NCBI GenBank assembly: GCA_030670715.1 | Contig: DAOVBC010000012.1 | Location: 1 to 16,084 of the forward strand | Source of the DNA: Deltaproteobacteria bacterium | GTDB taxonomy: Bacteria; Desulfobacterota; Desulfobacteria; Desulfobacterales; SG8-13 | Direction: 5' to 3' | DNA length: 16,084 nt | Shown here: one piece after another, positions 7,824-15,507 of the stretch | Numbering within the stretch: position 1 is the first letter of the stretch | How the letters are laid out: each line of letters begins with the position of its first letter | The notes under the pieces: model-generated | What the model was told of the DNA's origin: nothing | The model's database searches: none | What the model saw: the letters and a program-made list of their open reading frames with translations, nothing else | Made by a program: the position numbers and the translations under genes

Positions 7824-8618
7824 TTAATATGTATCGGGCGACGACAGCACAAACATGGAAGGATCTACTGAAATGTCGGCAATGTAGCGATCGATATCCA
7901 GTTGAATGCCGGCGCCGTTATCATCGGAGATGGTCAACCGTGATGGCACACGATACCCCCGGACATCCTGCATACGGTTAAATTCAACACGATATTGCAG
8001 CCCGTTGTCACTGTTTAAAATTTCCACCATCAGAATCTCGGATTTGTCTTCATTTAAATAAATCTTTTCAACTACCTGCCACCATTTTTGCAGAATTAAA
8101 ATGTATCCTCTGCCGGCGGTATCTTTTTCCAGTGAAACGTTGGAGTGGCTTAAAATCGGGGGGCGTCCCGACAGAAGATCAATGATGTCACTCGATTTAA
8201 CAGGCATGGAAATGAGTCTGCTCAGACTGGCGTTAGAGGAGCGCACTTTTTTCAACGAAGGTCGGGGGGCCTGCAGGTCGACAAAGTACAGATAACGTCC
8301 ATCGGTGGCAAATTTTATTGCCGGTCTTCCGGAGGTGAGGACAACGATTCTGAGACTTGTGGGTGCTGCGCCGATCCAGGCCACACGCTCACTGATCGGG
8401 GGTCGGCTGCGGTTCCAGATTCTTATTTGACCAACCCCTTTAAATGCGGAAAGATTTTTATTGGTATTACTGAGGCTCAAAAGCAGCTGCCCGGCTTCCC
8501 GGTTCGCTGCAGCTTGTTCATCGGATATCTGCCGTGAGAATGCTCCGCAAGCGGTAAGACCGAGGGCAAACAGCAAACAGACAGCAACTTGAGCCGTTCG
8601 GCGGGCAGGTGTTATCAT
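7824..8618 (-). CDS. Outer-membrane-type lipoprotein, LolA/LolB-like fold (DUF4292-type)
   Basis: The product is 264 residues. A signal peptide of about 23 residues ends in lipobox L21-T-A-C24, so it should be a lipoprotein. The mature part is beta-rich, with segments such as the stretch around 90-120 and a late VPSRLTISDD, resembling LolA/LolB-like proteins annotated as DUF4292; I assign this by pattern, not by search. It has no catalytic motif. A role in handling lipid or lipoprotein at the outer membrane is possible. The ATG overlaps the stop of the TPR lipoprotein gene by 4 nt (ATGA), so the two are coupled and may work together. The residue after the lipidated cysteine is Gly, not Asp, so inner-membrane retention by the E. 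coli rule is not predicted. Confidence 0.75.
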   Translation of the reverse strand: MITPARRTAQVAVCLLFALGLTACGAFSRQISDEQAAANREAGQLLLSLSNTNKNLSAFKGVGQIRIWNRSRPPISERVAWIGAAPTSLRIVVLTSGRPAIKFATDGRYLYFVDLQAPRPSLKKVRSSNASLSRLISMPVKSSDIIDLLSGRPPILSHSNVSLEKDTAGRGYILILQKWWQVVEKIYLNEDKSEILMVEILNSDNGLQYRVEFNRMQDVRGYRVPSRLTISDDNGAGIQLDIDRYIADISVDPSMFVLSSPDTY

Positions 8619-10327
8619 CGCTGATCTTTAAGTTCTTTTATCTTTTCTTTGAGTGTTCCTTTATCCTTGCGATCTTTCTGCAAGGAAAGCTGATAAAACT
8701 TGAGTGCATTTTTTTTGTCGCTGGTTTTCAGGTAGGCATCTCCCAAATGTTCCAGTATGATCGGGTCGTCCGGAACCAGTTCGGCTGCTTTCTTCAGGGT
8801 CAACAGTGCCTCTTCATAGCGTCCTTTTTTATAATAGACCCATCCAAGGCTGTCGGTGATATATCCGTCGTTGGGTTTGTATTTTAAAGCCCTCTTGATA
8901 AGCTGCTCGGCTTCATCCAGATTTCTCCCCAGATCGGCATAAGTGTAACCGAGATAATTTAATGCGTTCGCATGCTTGGGATCGAGCTGGATTACGGTCC
9001 TCATTGTTTTCATCGAAGTGTCTTTCTTACCCCACTTATCGTATACAACACCAAGCCGAAAATAATATTTAGTTTCTTCGGGCTCAATTTCGATGGCCTG
9101 TTTAAGCACCTTCTCGGCCTTTCCGTACTCTTCCTTTTCCTCATAAAAAGTGCCCAGATAATACATGAAATCAGGGTTGTCGGGATTGTTTTTTATGGCA
9201 GTCTTTAAAAAGGTGATGGCCTGGTCGATTTTATCCTGCTCCTGGTAGAGAAAGGCGATGTGAACGACTGCATCACGGTAGAATCGAGACTCCGGCTTTA
9301 CTTTATGAAAATGTATCATCGCCTTATCATTCTTTTTACTGCCATTATAGGCGACGCCGGCAAGGTGGTGCAGATCAGAGCTGTCCGGGGATCCCTGAAG
9401 CATACCTTCGGTAATAATGATTGCATCCTGGTATCGATCCGGTTCCAGATAATTCTGAATTACTTTTAATATAACATCAAAATCATGCGCACTTCTTTTT
9501 CCCAGATCGGAAAATATTTTCTGCGCTTGCTTTTTTTTTCCGTGGCTCGTGTAAATAAGTCCAAGTTCGAGGGCGGCTCTGACATTCTGCGGATTTTTCT
9601 TTAGTATCTCTTCATAAATCCGGACGACACTTTTCGATTTGCCCTGGCTTTTATAAAGATTTATAAGTTCAAATCGAGGTTCAAGCAAGGACGGCTCTAT
9701 CTCCAAAGCCTTTTTAAACTCCTTTTCCGCCCGCAGCGCGTGGCCCTGGCTGGCATAGATTTTACCCAGAAAAAAATGCCCCGGGTAAGATGCAGGATAC
9801 TGCTTGACAAGCTCCTGAAACACCCGCAGGGAGTCGTCCGTCCGGTCCTCTTGCAGATAAATTCCCCCCAGCAGTAAATAGATATTCTGTCGCGTCTTAT
9901 CCACCGCAATCACTTTTTCATATGCTTGCGTGGCCTGGTCCATTTCTTTTTGGGTCTGTTTTATCTTGCCTAAAATAATGAGCGCTTCAACATCGTGGGG
10001 TTCCTTTGCAAGAACATCATCGATGACAGCCAGTGCCTGCTGATTGTCCTTCTGTCGAGCGTATAAAAGGGCGAGCTCCCTTTTTAATAACAGCGAGTCC
10101 GGATCCTGTTCTACCGCCTTTTTAAGGTAGTAGATGGCCCTATCGGGCATCCCTTTTTGTTCGGCCAGCTGGGCTTCGGTGTAAAAATAATATTTATTTT
10201 CCGGTATCTCGGCAGCGTAAGATACTTTTTCTGCCGGCCGGATAGACTCACCGGGAGTTGAACAGCCGGATAAAAACCATATGGCCAGGGTTGCTCCGGC
10301 CAGGGTTATTTTGATGATGTTTTTCAT
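8615..10327 (-). CDS. TPR-repeat lipoprotein
   Basis: The product is 570 residues. A signal peptide ends in lipobox L19-S-G-C22. From about residue 45 to 555 it consists of roughly a dozen or more tetratricopeptide repeats with the usual A/G/Y and P spacing, for example the units beginning near 361 (AIKNNPDNPD) and 431 (VIQLDPKHAN). TPR lipoproteins are protein-binding scaffolds in cell-envelope complexes; no enzymatic motif is visible. ATG 10327 has GGAG 5 nt upstream and overlaps the TAA of the sigma-factor gene by one base (TAATG). Its end overlaps the next lipoprotein gene by 4 nt. This conserved-looking pairing of a TPR lipoprotein with a DUF4292-like lipoprotein suggests a shared envelope function. 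The specific partner is unknown. Confidence 0.88.
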   Translation of the reverse strand: MKNIIKITLAGATLAIWFLSGCSTPGESIRPAEKVSYAAEIPENKYYFYTEAQLAEQKGMPDRAIYYLKKAVEQDPDSLLLKRELALLYARQKDNQQALAVIDDVLAKEPHDVEALIILGKIKQTQKEMDQATQAYEKVIAVDKTRQNIYLLLGGIYLQEDRTDDSLRVFQELVKQYPASYPGHFFLGKIYASQGHALRAEKEFKKALEIEPSLLEPRFELINLYKSQGKSKSVVRIYEEILKKNPQNVRAALELGLIYTSHGKKKQAQKIFSDLGKRSAHDFDVILKVIQNYLEPDRYQDAIIITEGMLQGSPDSSDLHHLAGVAYNGSKKNDKAMIHFHKVKPESRFYRDAVVHIAFLYQEQDKIDQAITFLKTAIKNNPDNPDFMYYLGTFYEEKEEYGKAEKVLKQAIEIEPEETKYYFRLGVVYDKWGKKDTSMKTMRTVIQLDPKHANALNYLGYTYADLGRNLDEAEQLIKRALKYKPNDGYITDSLGWVYYKKGRYEEALLTLKKAAELVPDDPIILEHLGDAYLKTSDKKNALKFYQLSLQKDRKDKGTLKEKIKELKDQR

Positions 10328-11310
10328 TAACGCTCCGTGGTGATTTCTTCTGTATATGCAGCAAAGTCGGGAATTTCCCGTTGAAAATATTCTCTCATCT
10401 TCTTTACGATATTTTTCTCCACTTGACGGACGCGTTCCCGGGATATACCGTAGCGATCGCCGATCTTCTGAAGGGTCACCGGATTATCCGAAAAAATTCG
10501 CAGGTCAAAAATTTCTTTTTCCCGGGGCGTCATTTTTTTCCTGAATTCAGCTATCTTTGTATGCAAAAGCGCTTCAATTTCTTTTTTGGCCACTTTATCT
10601 TCAATCGATTCGGTAGCAGTGCTGAGAAACTCTATCCTCTCGGTGTCGGAATCATCTTTAAACGGCGCATCGAGGGACAAATCCCAGCCGTCCAGTCGCT
10701 GGTCCATATCCACAATTTCGCGCTCCGATACACCCAATCGTTCTGACAACAATTTCGGCTTGGGATCAAATCCCTCGTCAATCAGCTTTTGCTTTTCCTT
10801 TTTCAATTTGAAAAAAAGTTTCCGCTGTCCCTGGGTGGTTCCTATCTTCACCAGCCGCCAGTTGTCCATGATAAATTTGAGAATGTATGCCTTAATCCAG
10901 AAGGAGGCATAATATGAAAATTTCACATTTTTATACGGGTCAAACTTTCGCACGGCCTGCATCAGGCCGATGTTGCCTTCCTGAATAAGATCCAGCAGGT
11001 TCTGCATCCATACCCGCTGGAACTCCAGTGCGATTTTTACCACCAGACGCAAATTGGAGGTAACCAATACGTAAGCAGCCTCCCGATCATCGTGCTCCTG
11101 TACACGAATACCGTATTCCCTTTCCTGCTCGCGGGTCAGGAGTTTGTATTGGCTGATCTCCGTCAAATACCGCTGCAGCGGATCAAATTTGACGAGGGCC
11201 TTATCGGATGTCTGCTGGGTGGTTTTTTTCTTCTTTTTCTCCAGCCCGACAGCCTGCTTCTTGACCCGGCTCGGGGACTTTTTTTTCCGTATCTTCTTTT
11301 TATTGCTCAT
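10327..11310 (-). CDS. rpoH: RNA polymerase sigma-32 (heat-shock) factor with a lysine-rich N-terminal extension
   Basis: The product is 327 residues, longer than the roughly 285 of E. coli RpoH. Region 1.2/2.1 begins near 42 (DPLQRYLTEI), region 2.2 carries NLLDLIQEGNIGLMQAV (104-120), region 2.4 lies near 122-150, and the RpoH box GQRKLFFKL is at 161-169. The box marks sigma-32 and separates it from RpoD and RpoS. Region 4.2 has a helix-turn-helix (LQKIGDRYGISRERVRQV, 280-297). Residues 1-37 are exceptionally basic (14 Lys) and look disordered. The Shine-Dalgarno sequence before ATG 11310 is weak. It should direct transcription of heat-shock and proteostasis genes. It heads the operon with two lipoproteins and cinA, and is divergent from tRNA-Arg. 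Confidence 0.9.
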   Translation of the reverse strand: MSNKKKIRKKKSPSRVKKQAVGLEKKKKKTTQQTSDKALVKFDPLQRYLTEISQYKLLTREQEREYGIRVQEHDDREAAYVLVTSNLRLVVKIALEFQRVWMQNLLDLIQEGNIGLMQAVRKFDPYKNVKFSYYASFWIKAYILKFIMDNWRLVKIGTTQGQRKLFFKLKKEKQKLIDEGFDPKPKLLSERLGVSEREIVDMDQRLDGWDLSLDAPFKDDSDTERIEFLSTATESIEDKVAKKEIEALLHTKIAEFRKKMTPREKEIFDLRIFSDNPVTLQKIGDRYGISRERVRQVEKNIVKKMREYFQREIPDFAAYTEEITTER

Positions 11311-11398
11311 TTAAACCGTCTAACACCAGTCGTTGATGATGGATTTTGCCTGTGGACAACCGTACGATCTTATGCTAATTACCCACTCTGTGTAATGC
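11311..11398. promoter_or_regulatory. Shared divergent promoter region for rpoH and tRNA-Arg
   Basis: These 88 bp separate two divergent starts. For the tRNA, TGGACA (11353-11358) with a TGC-preceded TAATTA (11376-11381) at 17-bp spacing is a candidate. For rpoH, a minus-strand TAAGAT (11372-11367) is a candidate -10. Matches to consensus are poor and the candidates overlap, so only the region, not the exact boxes, can be supported. Confidence 0.3.
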
Positions 11399-11475
<77 letters not shown>

Positions 11476-11895
11476 TTTCTATATATCGCCAGCCTAAACC
11501 TGGATGCATCATGGAAAAATCAGGTTAAAATCACAACAGATTGAACGTTTAACGTTTTACTTTACCACAATTTTAATAATTTTCAATCTGTATTCGTGCT
11601 TTTGAGAGAAAAGGTGGATGGGTTCACTGCTTTTTTATAGATAGAGACTTTAAATATTAAATCCGGTTACATTTTTTTTCAGGATCGAATGATGAGAACC
11701 GGATTAATCCCTTTTTCCACACCGCTGATCCAGACTGCACATCACCATAAACGGCAGCTCGATGATAAATTCCAGCATAAACCCGAACATAATCAATGTT
11801 AGAATAAAAGGCAGTTTCACCAGATAGAATACGATCTTCTCAACCATATCGGTTGGGTAACACAAGTAGTGGTAAAACACAAACAGAGTACCGTT
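11476..11895. other. Intergenic region between tRNA-Arg and nagZ
   Basis: This AT-rich 420-bp stretch carries no recognisable large gene. It holds an inverted repeat AATCCGGTT/AACCGGATT (11660-11668 and 11697-11705), with eight T in its loop, and a doubtful minus-strand small ORF (11704-11847). AACCTG (11497-11502) and CAGGTT near 11522 form a weak 6-bp dyad without a T tract. The nagZ start has only a poor ribosome binding site. Confidence 0.5.
11704..11847 (-). CDS. Doubtful small hydrophobic ORF (47 residues)
   Basis: An ATG at 11847 opens 47 codons beginning MVEKIVFYLVKLPF. A long hydrophobic stretch (about 5-36) could be one or two transmembrane segments, followed by a Cys/Arg/Lys-rich end. 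There is no Shine-Dalgarno sequence before this ATG. An upstream in-frame GTG at 11901 would overlap the nagZ start and also lacks one. Hydrophobic small ORFs arise readily by chance in AT-rich DNA, so this is listed only as a candidate membrane peptide. I do not recognise it. Confidence 0.25.
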   Translation of the reverse strand: MVEKIVFYLVKLPFILTLIMFGFMLEFIIELPFMVMCSLDQRCGKRD

Positions 11896-12900
11896 ATGCA
11901 CATTTCAGAATTATCAGATCGGCAACTCGCCGGCCAGCGGCTGATGGTCGGCTTTGACGGCATCCGCCTGAATGCGAACCTTCGCCACCTCATCAGCACC
12001 CTCAAGGTTGGCGGAATCATACTGTTTACCCGAAATATTACCGGGCCGGAGCAGCTGCAGAAGCTGTGCTTTTCGGTCCAGGAGTACGGCAATCACACAG
12101 GTATACCACCTCTTTTTATTGCCATAGATCAAGAGGGCGGGCAGGTGGCCCGTCTGAAAGAACCGTTCACGCAGTTTTCCGGTGCGGCAAAATTAAAAAA
12201 TACGGAAGAGGCACGTCGCTTCGCTCGCATTACGGCTTATGAACTCAGTGCGGTCGGCATCAACATGAATATGGCCCCGGTGATGGATGTCGCACCGGAA
12301 AATGCTCGAAGCATAATGGCAGAAAGAAGTTTCGGATCGGACCCTGAGCAGGTATCCCGAATGGGCATTCAGATTATCACTCGCCTGCAGCAAGACAATA
12401 TCATGGCGGTGGCTAAACATTTTCCGGGTATCGGCCGAACAACACTCGATTCACACCTCGACATGCCCGCCCTCGGTGTTGACCTTGAAACGCTGAAAGC
12501 TGCCGATATCATTCCATTTCAGGACGCCATAACACACAAAGTGGCAGGAATAATGCTGTCACACATCTTCTACGACCGGATCGACCCGCACTGGCCGGCC
12601 AGTCTCTCTCCGAAAATAGCCAGGAATATATTGCGCGATGAGATGGGCTATGGCGGCGTAGTGATGACCGATGATCTGGACATGGGCGCAATTAAGAAGC
12701 GTTATCCTATTCAAAAGGTTATGACTCAGATTCTGTCGGCCGACATCGACATCGCTTTGATATGTCACAAAAGTCCCGATATAGAGACTGCATATGAGGA
12801 AATTCTGAAATCAATAACAGATTCAAGTGATTTAAGAACCCGATGCAGGGCTTCCGTTGAGCGGATATTAAAGTTGAAAGAAAAGTATTTAGGAATTTAG
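11896..12900 (+). CDS. nagZ: Beta-N-acetylhexosaminidase, glycoside hydrolase family 3
   Basis: The product is 334 residues, matching single-domain bacterial NagZ. Motifs are IDQEGGQVARL (77-87), ERSFGSDP (143-150), the family signature KHFPG-x-G-x5-DSH (164-177) carrying the catalytic Asp-His dyad, and VMTDDLDMGAI (256-266) with the nucleophilic aspartate. NagZ removes GlcNAc from 1,6-anhydro-muropeptides in the cytoplasm during cell-wall recycling; there is no signal peptide, which fits. The residue after KHFPG is Ile (169), where many homologues have His. ATG 11896 is chosen because the family start lies close to it; a GTG at 11869 is possible but adds a non-conserved lead. Its stop TAG is formed by the start of the repeat element at 12887-13114. 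It is convergent with tsaD. Confidence 0.92.
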   Translation: MHISELSDRQLAGQRLMVGFDGIRLNANLRHLISTLKVGGIILFTRNITGPEQLQKLCFSVQEYGNHTGIPPLFIAIDQEGGQVARLKEPFTQFSGAAKLKNTEEARRFARITAYELSAVGINMNMAPVMDVAPENARSIMAERSFGSDPEQVSRMGIQIITRLQQDNIMAVAKHFPGIGRTTLDSHLDMPALGVDLETLKAADIIPFQDAITHKVAGIMLSHIFYDRIDPHWPASLSPKIARNILRDEMGYGGVVMTDDLDMGAIKKRYPIQKVMTQILSADIDIALICHKSPDIETAYEEILKSITDSSDLRTRCRASVERILKLKEKYLGI

Positions 12901-13114
12901 GAATTCAGGGATTTAGGGATTTTTAAATCCCTCCCGAATTGTCATCCCTCAATAATTATACACAGCGTCACAATTAATTGCGTATCGAATGGACGAATTG
13001 TTGAAAATAAAGCTATCGAAAACGGTAAAACTTGTAAATCGCTGTGTATGTATGCGCAATGATTTAAGTCGTTCTGTATAATTCCTCAATTCCTAAATTC
13101 CTTAATTCCTAAAT
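12887..13114. repeat. 228-bp inverted-repeat element between convergent nagZ and tsaD
   Basis: Arms 12887-12922 and 13079-13114 are imperfect inverted repeats (about 31 of 36 positions match). Each is built of degenerate 8-bp units related to TTTAGGAA. The outermost 11 nt, ATTTAGGAATT, are identical in both arms and supply the TAG stops of nagZ (12898-12900) and tsaD (13111-13109). Inside is a second perfect 10-bp inverted pair, ATACACAGCG (12958-12967) and CGCTGTGTAT (13040-13049). No transposase is encoded. It could be a miniature mobile element, a bidirectional terminator, or a repeat family typical of this genome. Confidence 0.7.
12915..12932. terminator. Hairpin just downstream of nagZ, possible terminator
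   Basis: AGGGATTT (12915-12922) pairs perfectly with AAATCCCT (12925-12932) across a 2-nt gap; if the inner pair opens, it is a 7-bp stem with a 4-nt loop. It begins 14 nt after the nagZ stop. No T run follows on the plus strand, so it may act as an RNA-end stabiliser rather than a strong intrinsic terminator. Confidence 0.35.
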
Positions 13115-14110
13115 CGGTTGTCTGGAATACACATCATCTTTCAGGCCTGAAACGATGCCCCTTTTCAGATAATGATAACCAACCGCAGCGATCATGGCTG
13201 CATTATCTCCGCACAGGCCGACAGAGGGAATATGTATGTTCAATCCTTTCGCCCGCGCCTCGTGCCTTACTTTTTCCCTCAGTCTCCGGTTGGCGGCCAC
13301 TCCGCCAACCAGCGCGATATGGACACATTGCTTCTCCACAGCGGCGTTGATAATTTTGTAGGCCAGCACCTCCACGACAGCTTCCTGAAAACCGGCGACA
13401 ATATTGGATATATTTTCTTTCAATCGATCCGGATGCTTCTGTATGTACCGGTTAACGGCTGTCTTTATGCCGCTGAAGCTGAAATCAAAGTCGCTCCTGT
13501 TCAGATATGGACGGGTGAATTTAATTTTATCCGGATCGCCCTTTTCCGCCAATTTCGACACAATGCCGCCACCCGGATATCCCAGCCCAAGCATTTTGGC
13601 CACTTTGTCGAAAGCTTCACCGGCAGCGTCATCACGGGTTTGCCCCAGCAAGGAAGCGTCAGTGTGAGAGTTAACATGATAGATGCTCGTGTGTCCGCCG
13701 GAAACAAGCAGCGCCACATAGGGAAAAGGCGGGGGATCGGGTTCGAGGAAAACGGAATCAATGTGTCCTTTCAGATGACTGACACCGACCCATGGAAGGC
13801 CCCGGGACATTGCCAAAGCTTTGGCAAAAGAAAATCCGACCAGCAGAGAACCGATCAGCCCGGGTCCCCGGGTAACCGCAACAGCGTCGATTTGATCCAA
13901 GCCGATAGCAGCCTCCCGAATTGCCTGCTGAAAAACCGGTACGATCGCCTCGATGTGTTTTCGAGAGGCCAGTTCGGGGACAACACCACCGTAGGGATGA
14001 TGAACGTCGATCTGGGAAGATACCACCGAAGATAGTATCCGTGTGCCGTCAATCACCACCGCTGCGGCAGTCTCATCGCAGGAAGTCTCAATACCCAGTA
14101 TAATCAACAA
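13109..14110 (-). CDS. tsaD: tRNA N6-adenosine threonylcarbamoyltransferase TsaD (Kae1/Qri7/YgjD)
   Basis: The product is 333 residues, the usual length. The N-terminal ATP-binding segment ILGIETSCDET (4-14) is followed by the metal-binding HLKGH (112-116, the HxxxH motif), SGGHT (137-141) and late CGDNAAMIAA (300-309) with metal-ligand D302. TsaD, with TsaB and TsaE, transfers threonylcarbamoyl to A37 of ANN-decoding tRNAs. Two adjacent TTG codons (14110 and 14107) are the possible starts; GGGGA lies 3 nt before the first and 6 nt before the second, so 14107 is as likely. There is no ATG alternative. A GC-rich hairpin (14120-14136) abuts the ribosome binding site. The gene follows purM and a small ORF on the same strand, and its stop lies in the inverted-repeat element. 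Confidence 0.95.
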   Translation of the reverse strand: MLIILGIETSCDETAAAVVIDGTRILSSVVSSQIDVHHPYGGVVPELASRKHIEAIVPVFQQAIREAAIGLDQIDAVAVTRGPGLIGSLLVGFSFAKALAMSRGLPWVGVSHLKGHIDSVFLEPDPPPFPYVALLVSGGHTSIYHVNSHTDASLLGQTRDDAAGEAFDKVAKMLGLGYPGGGIVSKLAEKGDPDKIKFTRPYLNRSDFDFSFSGIKTAVNRYIQKHPDRLKENISNIVAGFQEAVVEVLAYKIINAAVEKQCVHIALVGGVAANRRLREKVRHEARAKGLNIHIPSVGLCGDNAAMIAAVGYHYLKRGIVSGLKDDVYSRQPI

Positions 14111-14119
14111 CTATCCCCG

Positions 14120-14136
14120 GGCGCCCGCCGGGCGCC
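14120..14136. promoter_or_regulatory. GC-rich hairpin directly upstream of the tsaD ribosome binding site
   Basis: GGCGCCC (14120-14126) and GGGCGCC (14130-14136) form a perfect 7-bp stem with a 3-nt loop. On the minus strand it ends next to the GGGGA that serves the TTG start of tsaD. It could limit access to that site, pause polymerase or stabilise the message. No T tract follows on the minus strand, so it is not an intrinsic terminator for purM. Confidence 0.45.
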
Positions 14137-14151
14137 TTGTTTGCCGGAGCC

Positions 14152-14262
14152 TCAGGTGCTGCACAGTGCGCCATTCTTCTGGCCTCTGGCAACCCATTCC
14201 AGTAGTTTGGATAAGAATTTGGGCAATTTCACCAACAGTTGTTTTTCTTTGCGCTCATTCAT
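14152..14262 (-). CDS. Small ORF between purM and tsaD (36 residues)
   Basis: ATG 14262 opens 36 codons ending with TGA at 14152. The product starts with a charged MNERKEKQ segment and continues as a Leu/Lys amphipathic helix (LPKFLSKLLEWVARG, 13-27). It ends in a short tail with one cysteine (GALCST). It lies 40 nt after purM and 41 nt before tsaD, all on one strand, so it could be part of the same transcript. No strong Shine-Dalgarno sequence precedes it. An in-frame stop lies five codons upstream of the ATG, so no longer version exists. I do not recognise a family. The compact amphipathic character and operon position argue for a real small protein, possibly membrane-surface binding, but chance is not excluded. 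Confidence 0.4.
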   Translation of the reverse strand: MNERKEKQLLVKLPKFLSKLLEWVARGQKNGALCST

Positions 14263-14302
14263 CTTAATGATGGACTATTCGGGTATAATCGAATATTTCA
14301 GG

Positions 14303-15346
14303 TTAAACCCATTTGCATCGGTCAGCCGCTGACCGGCACTCAGCAATTTCGCCGATGATATATGTTTTTTCATTCAGCGCGGAAAGCCTGGCAACGATCT
14401 CAGATGCTGATTTGTCCGGTACCACCGCAACCATGCCGATACCGTTATTAAAGGTTCTTATCATTTCATCATCCGAAACATTACCGCCTTTCTGCAGAAA
14501 GGGAAAAACAGGCGGAATCTCCCAGCTTTTTTTCTCCAGCACGACCTGGCAGGCCCTGGGAACGATTCTTAAGAGATTTTCTTCGATACCCCCGCCGGTG
14601 ATGTGCGCCAGTCCATGCACGGTGAGATCTCTGGTAAGATGGCGAACCGTTTCCGAATAAATCTTTGTCGCTTTGAGCAACTCTTCGCCGAGGGTGTGGC
14701 CAAACTCGGGAATATGATCTTCGCACTTTAACTTCATTACTTCAAAGCAGATCTTGCGCACCAAAGAATAACCGTTGCTGTGCAGACCATTTGAGGCGAT
14801 ACCGATAATCTTGTCCCCGACATGAACCGCCGAGCCGTCCAGTATCCTGGCATCGTCGACAATACCAACCACGAAACCGGCCAAATCGTATTCCCCTGCC
14901 TGATAGAGCCCCGGCAGTTCTGCTGTTTCGCCTCCGAGAAGCGCACACTGCGCCTGTTTACAGCCTTCGCCGATTCCCTTGATGATATCGGTGGCCACTC
15001 CGGTTTTCAACCGGCCCATGGCCAGATAATCAAGAAAGAAGAGCGGCTTTGCTCCCTGGACAGCAATATCATTGACACACATGGCAACCAGATCGATTCC
15101 GACCGTGTCATGTTTGTCCATCATGAAAGCGATTTTCAACTTTGTTCCAACCCCGTCGGTGGAGCTGACCAGCACCGGCTTGTCCAGGTTGGCAACGTTT
15201 AGTGAAAAAAGCCCGCCAAAACCGCCGATATCTCCCATCACGCCGGATCTGCGGGTTTGCTTGGCAACTTCTTTGATGGTATCCACCAGTTTGTTGGCCT
15301 TGTCAATATCAACACCGGCATCAGCATACGTTAAGGATTTTGGCAT
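14303..15346 (-). CDS. purM: Phosphoribosylformylglycinamidine cyclo-ligase (AIR synthetase)
   Basis: The product is 347 residues. Signature segments are YADAGVDIDKAN (7-18), SSTDGVGTKLKIA (61-73), GIDLVAMCVNDI (83-94), LGGETAELPG (127-136), SNGLHSNGYSL (175-185) and HITGGGIEENL (248-258). PurM converts FGAM to AIR with ATP, the fifth step of de novo purine synthesis, in the cytoplasm as a dimer. ATG 15346 is preceded by AGGAG at 6-nt spacing and is chosen over an in-frame codon at 15370 that would lie upstream of that site. No purR-type operator or purine riboswitch could be recognised upstream, although a striking inverted repeat lies at 15508-15586. It is followed on the same strand by a small ORF and tsaD. 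Confidence 0.97.
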   Translation of the reverse strand: MPKSLTYADAGVDIDKANKLVDTIKEVAKQTRRSGVMGDIGGFGGLFSLNVANLDKPVLVSSTDGVGTKLKIAFMMDKHDTVGIDLVAMCVNDIAVQGAKPLFFLDYLAMGRLKTGVATDIIKGIGEGCKQAQCALLGGETAELPGLYQAGEYDLAGFVVGIVDDARILDGSAVHVGDKIIGIASNGLHSNGYSLVRKICFEVMKLKCEDHIPEFGHTLGEELLKATKIYSETVRHLTRDLTVHGLAHITGGGIEENLLRIVPRACQVVLEKKSWEIPPVFPFLQKGGNVSDDEMIRTFNNGIGMVAVVPDKSASEIVARLSALNEKTYIIGEIAECRSAADRCKWV

Positions 15347-15507
15347 CTTTTTCTCCTGAACTATCAACAATCAATCAAATTTAACACAGTATTTTCGCAA
15401 ATAATCCACTGTGGCCGAGGCCTGCAATATAAAATCGGATGTGAATCGGGTTGTGCAGGGTATTTTCTGGAAGCCGATATGTTGCTCGTTTGCACCCTCG
15501 TATCGCA

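Noticed and set aside
13172..14035. 287-codon plus-strand ORF
   Set aside because: It is fully antisense to tsaD, whose complete motif set supports the minus strand.
15347..15371. Upstream in-frame start extending PurM by 8 residues
   Set aside because: AGGAG is located inside the extension and serves the ATG at 15346.
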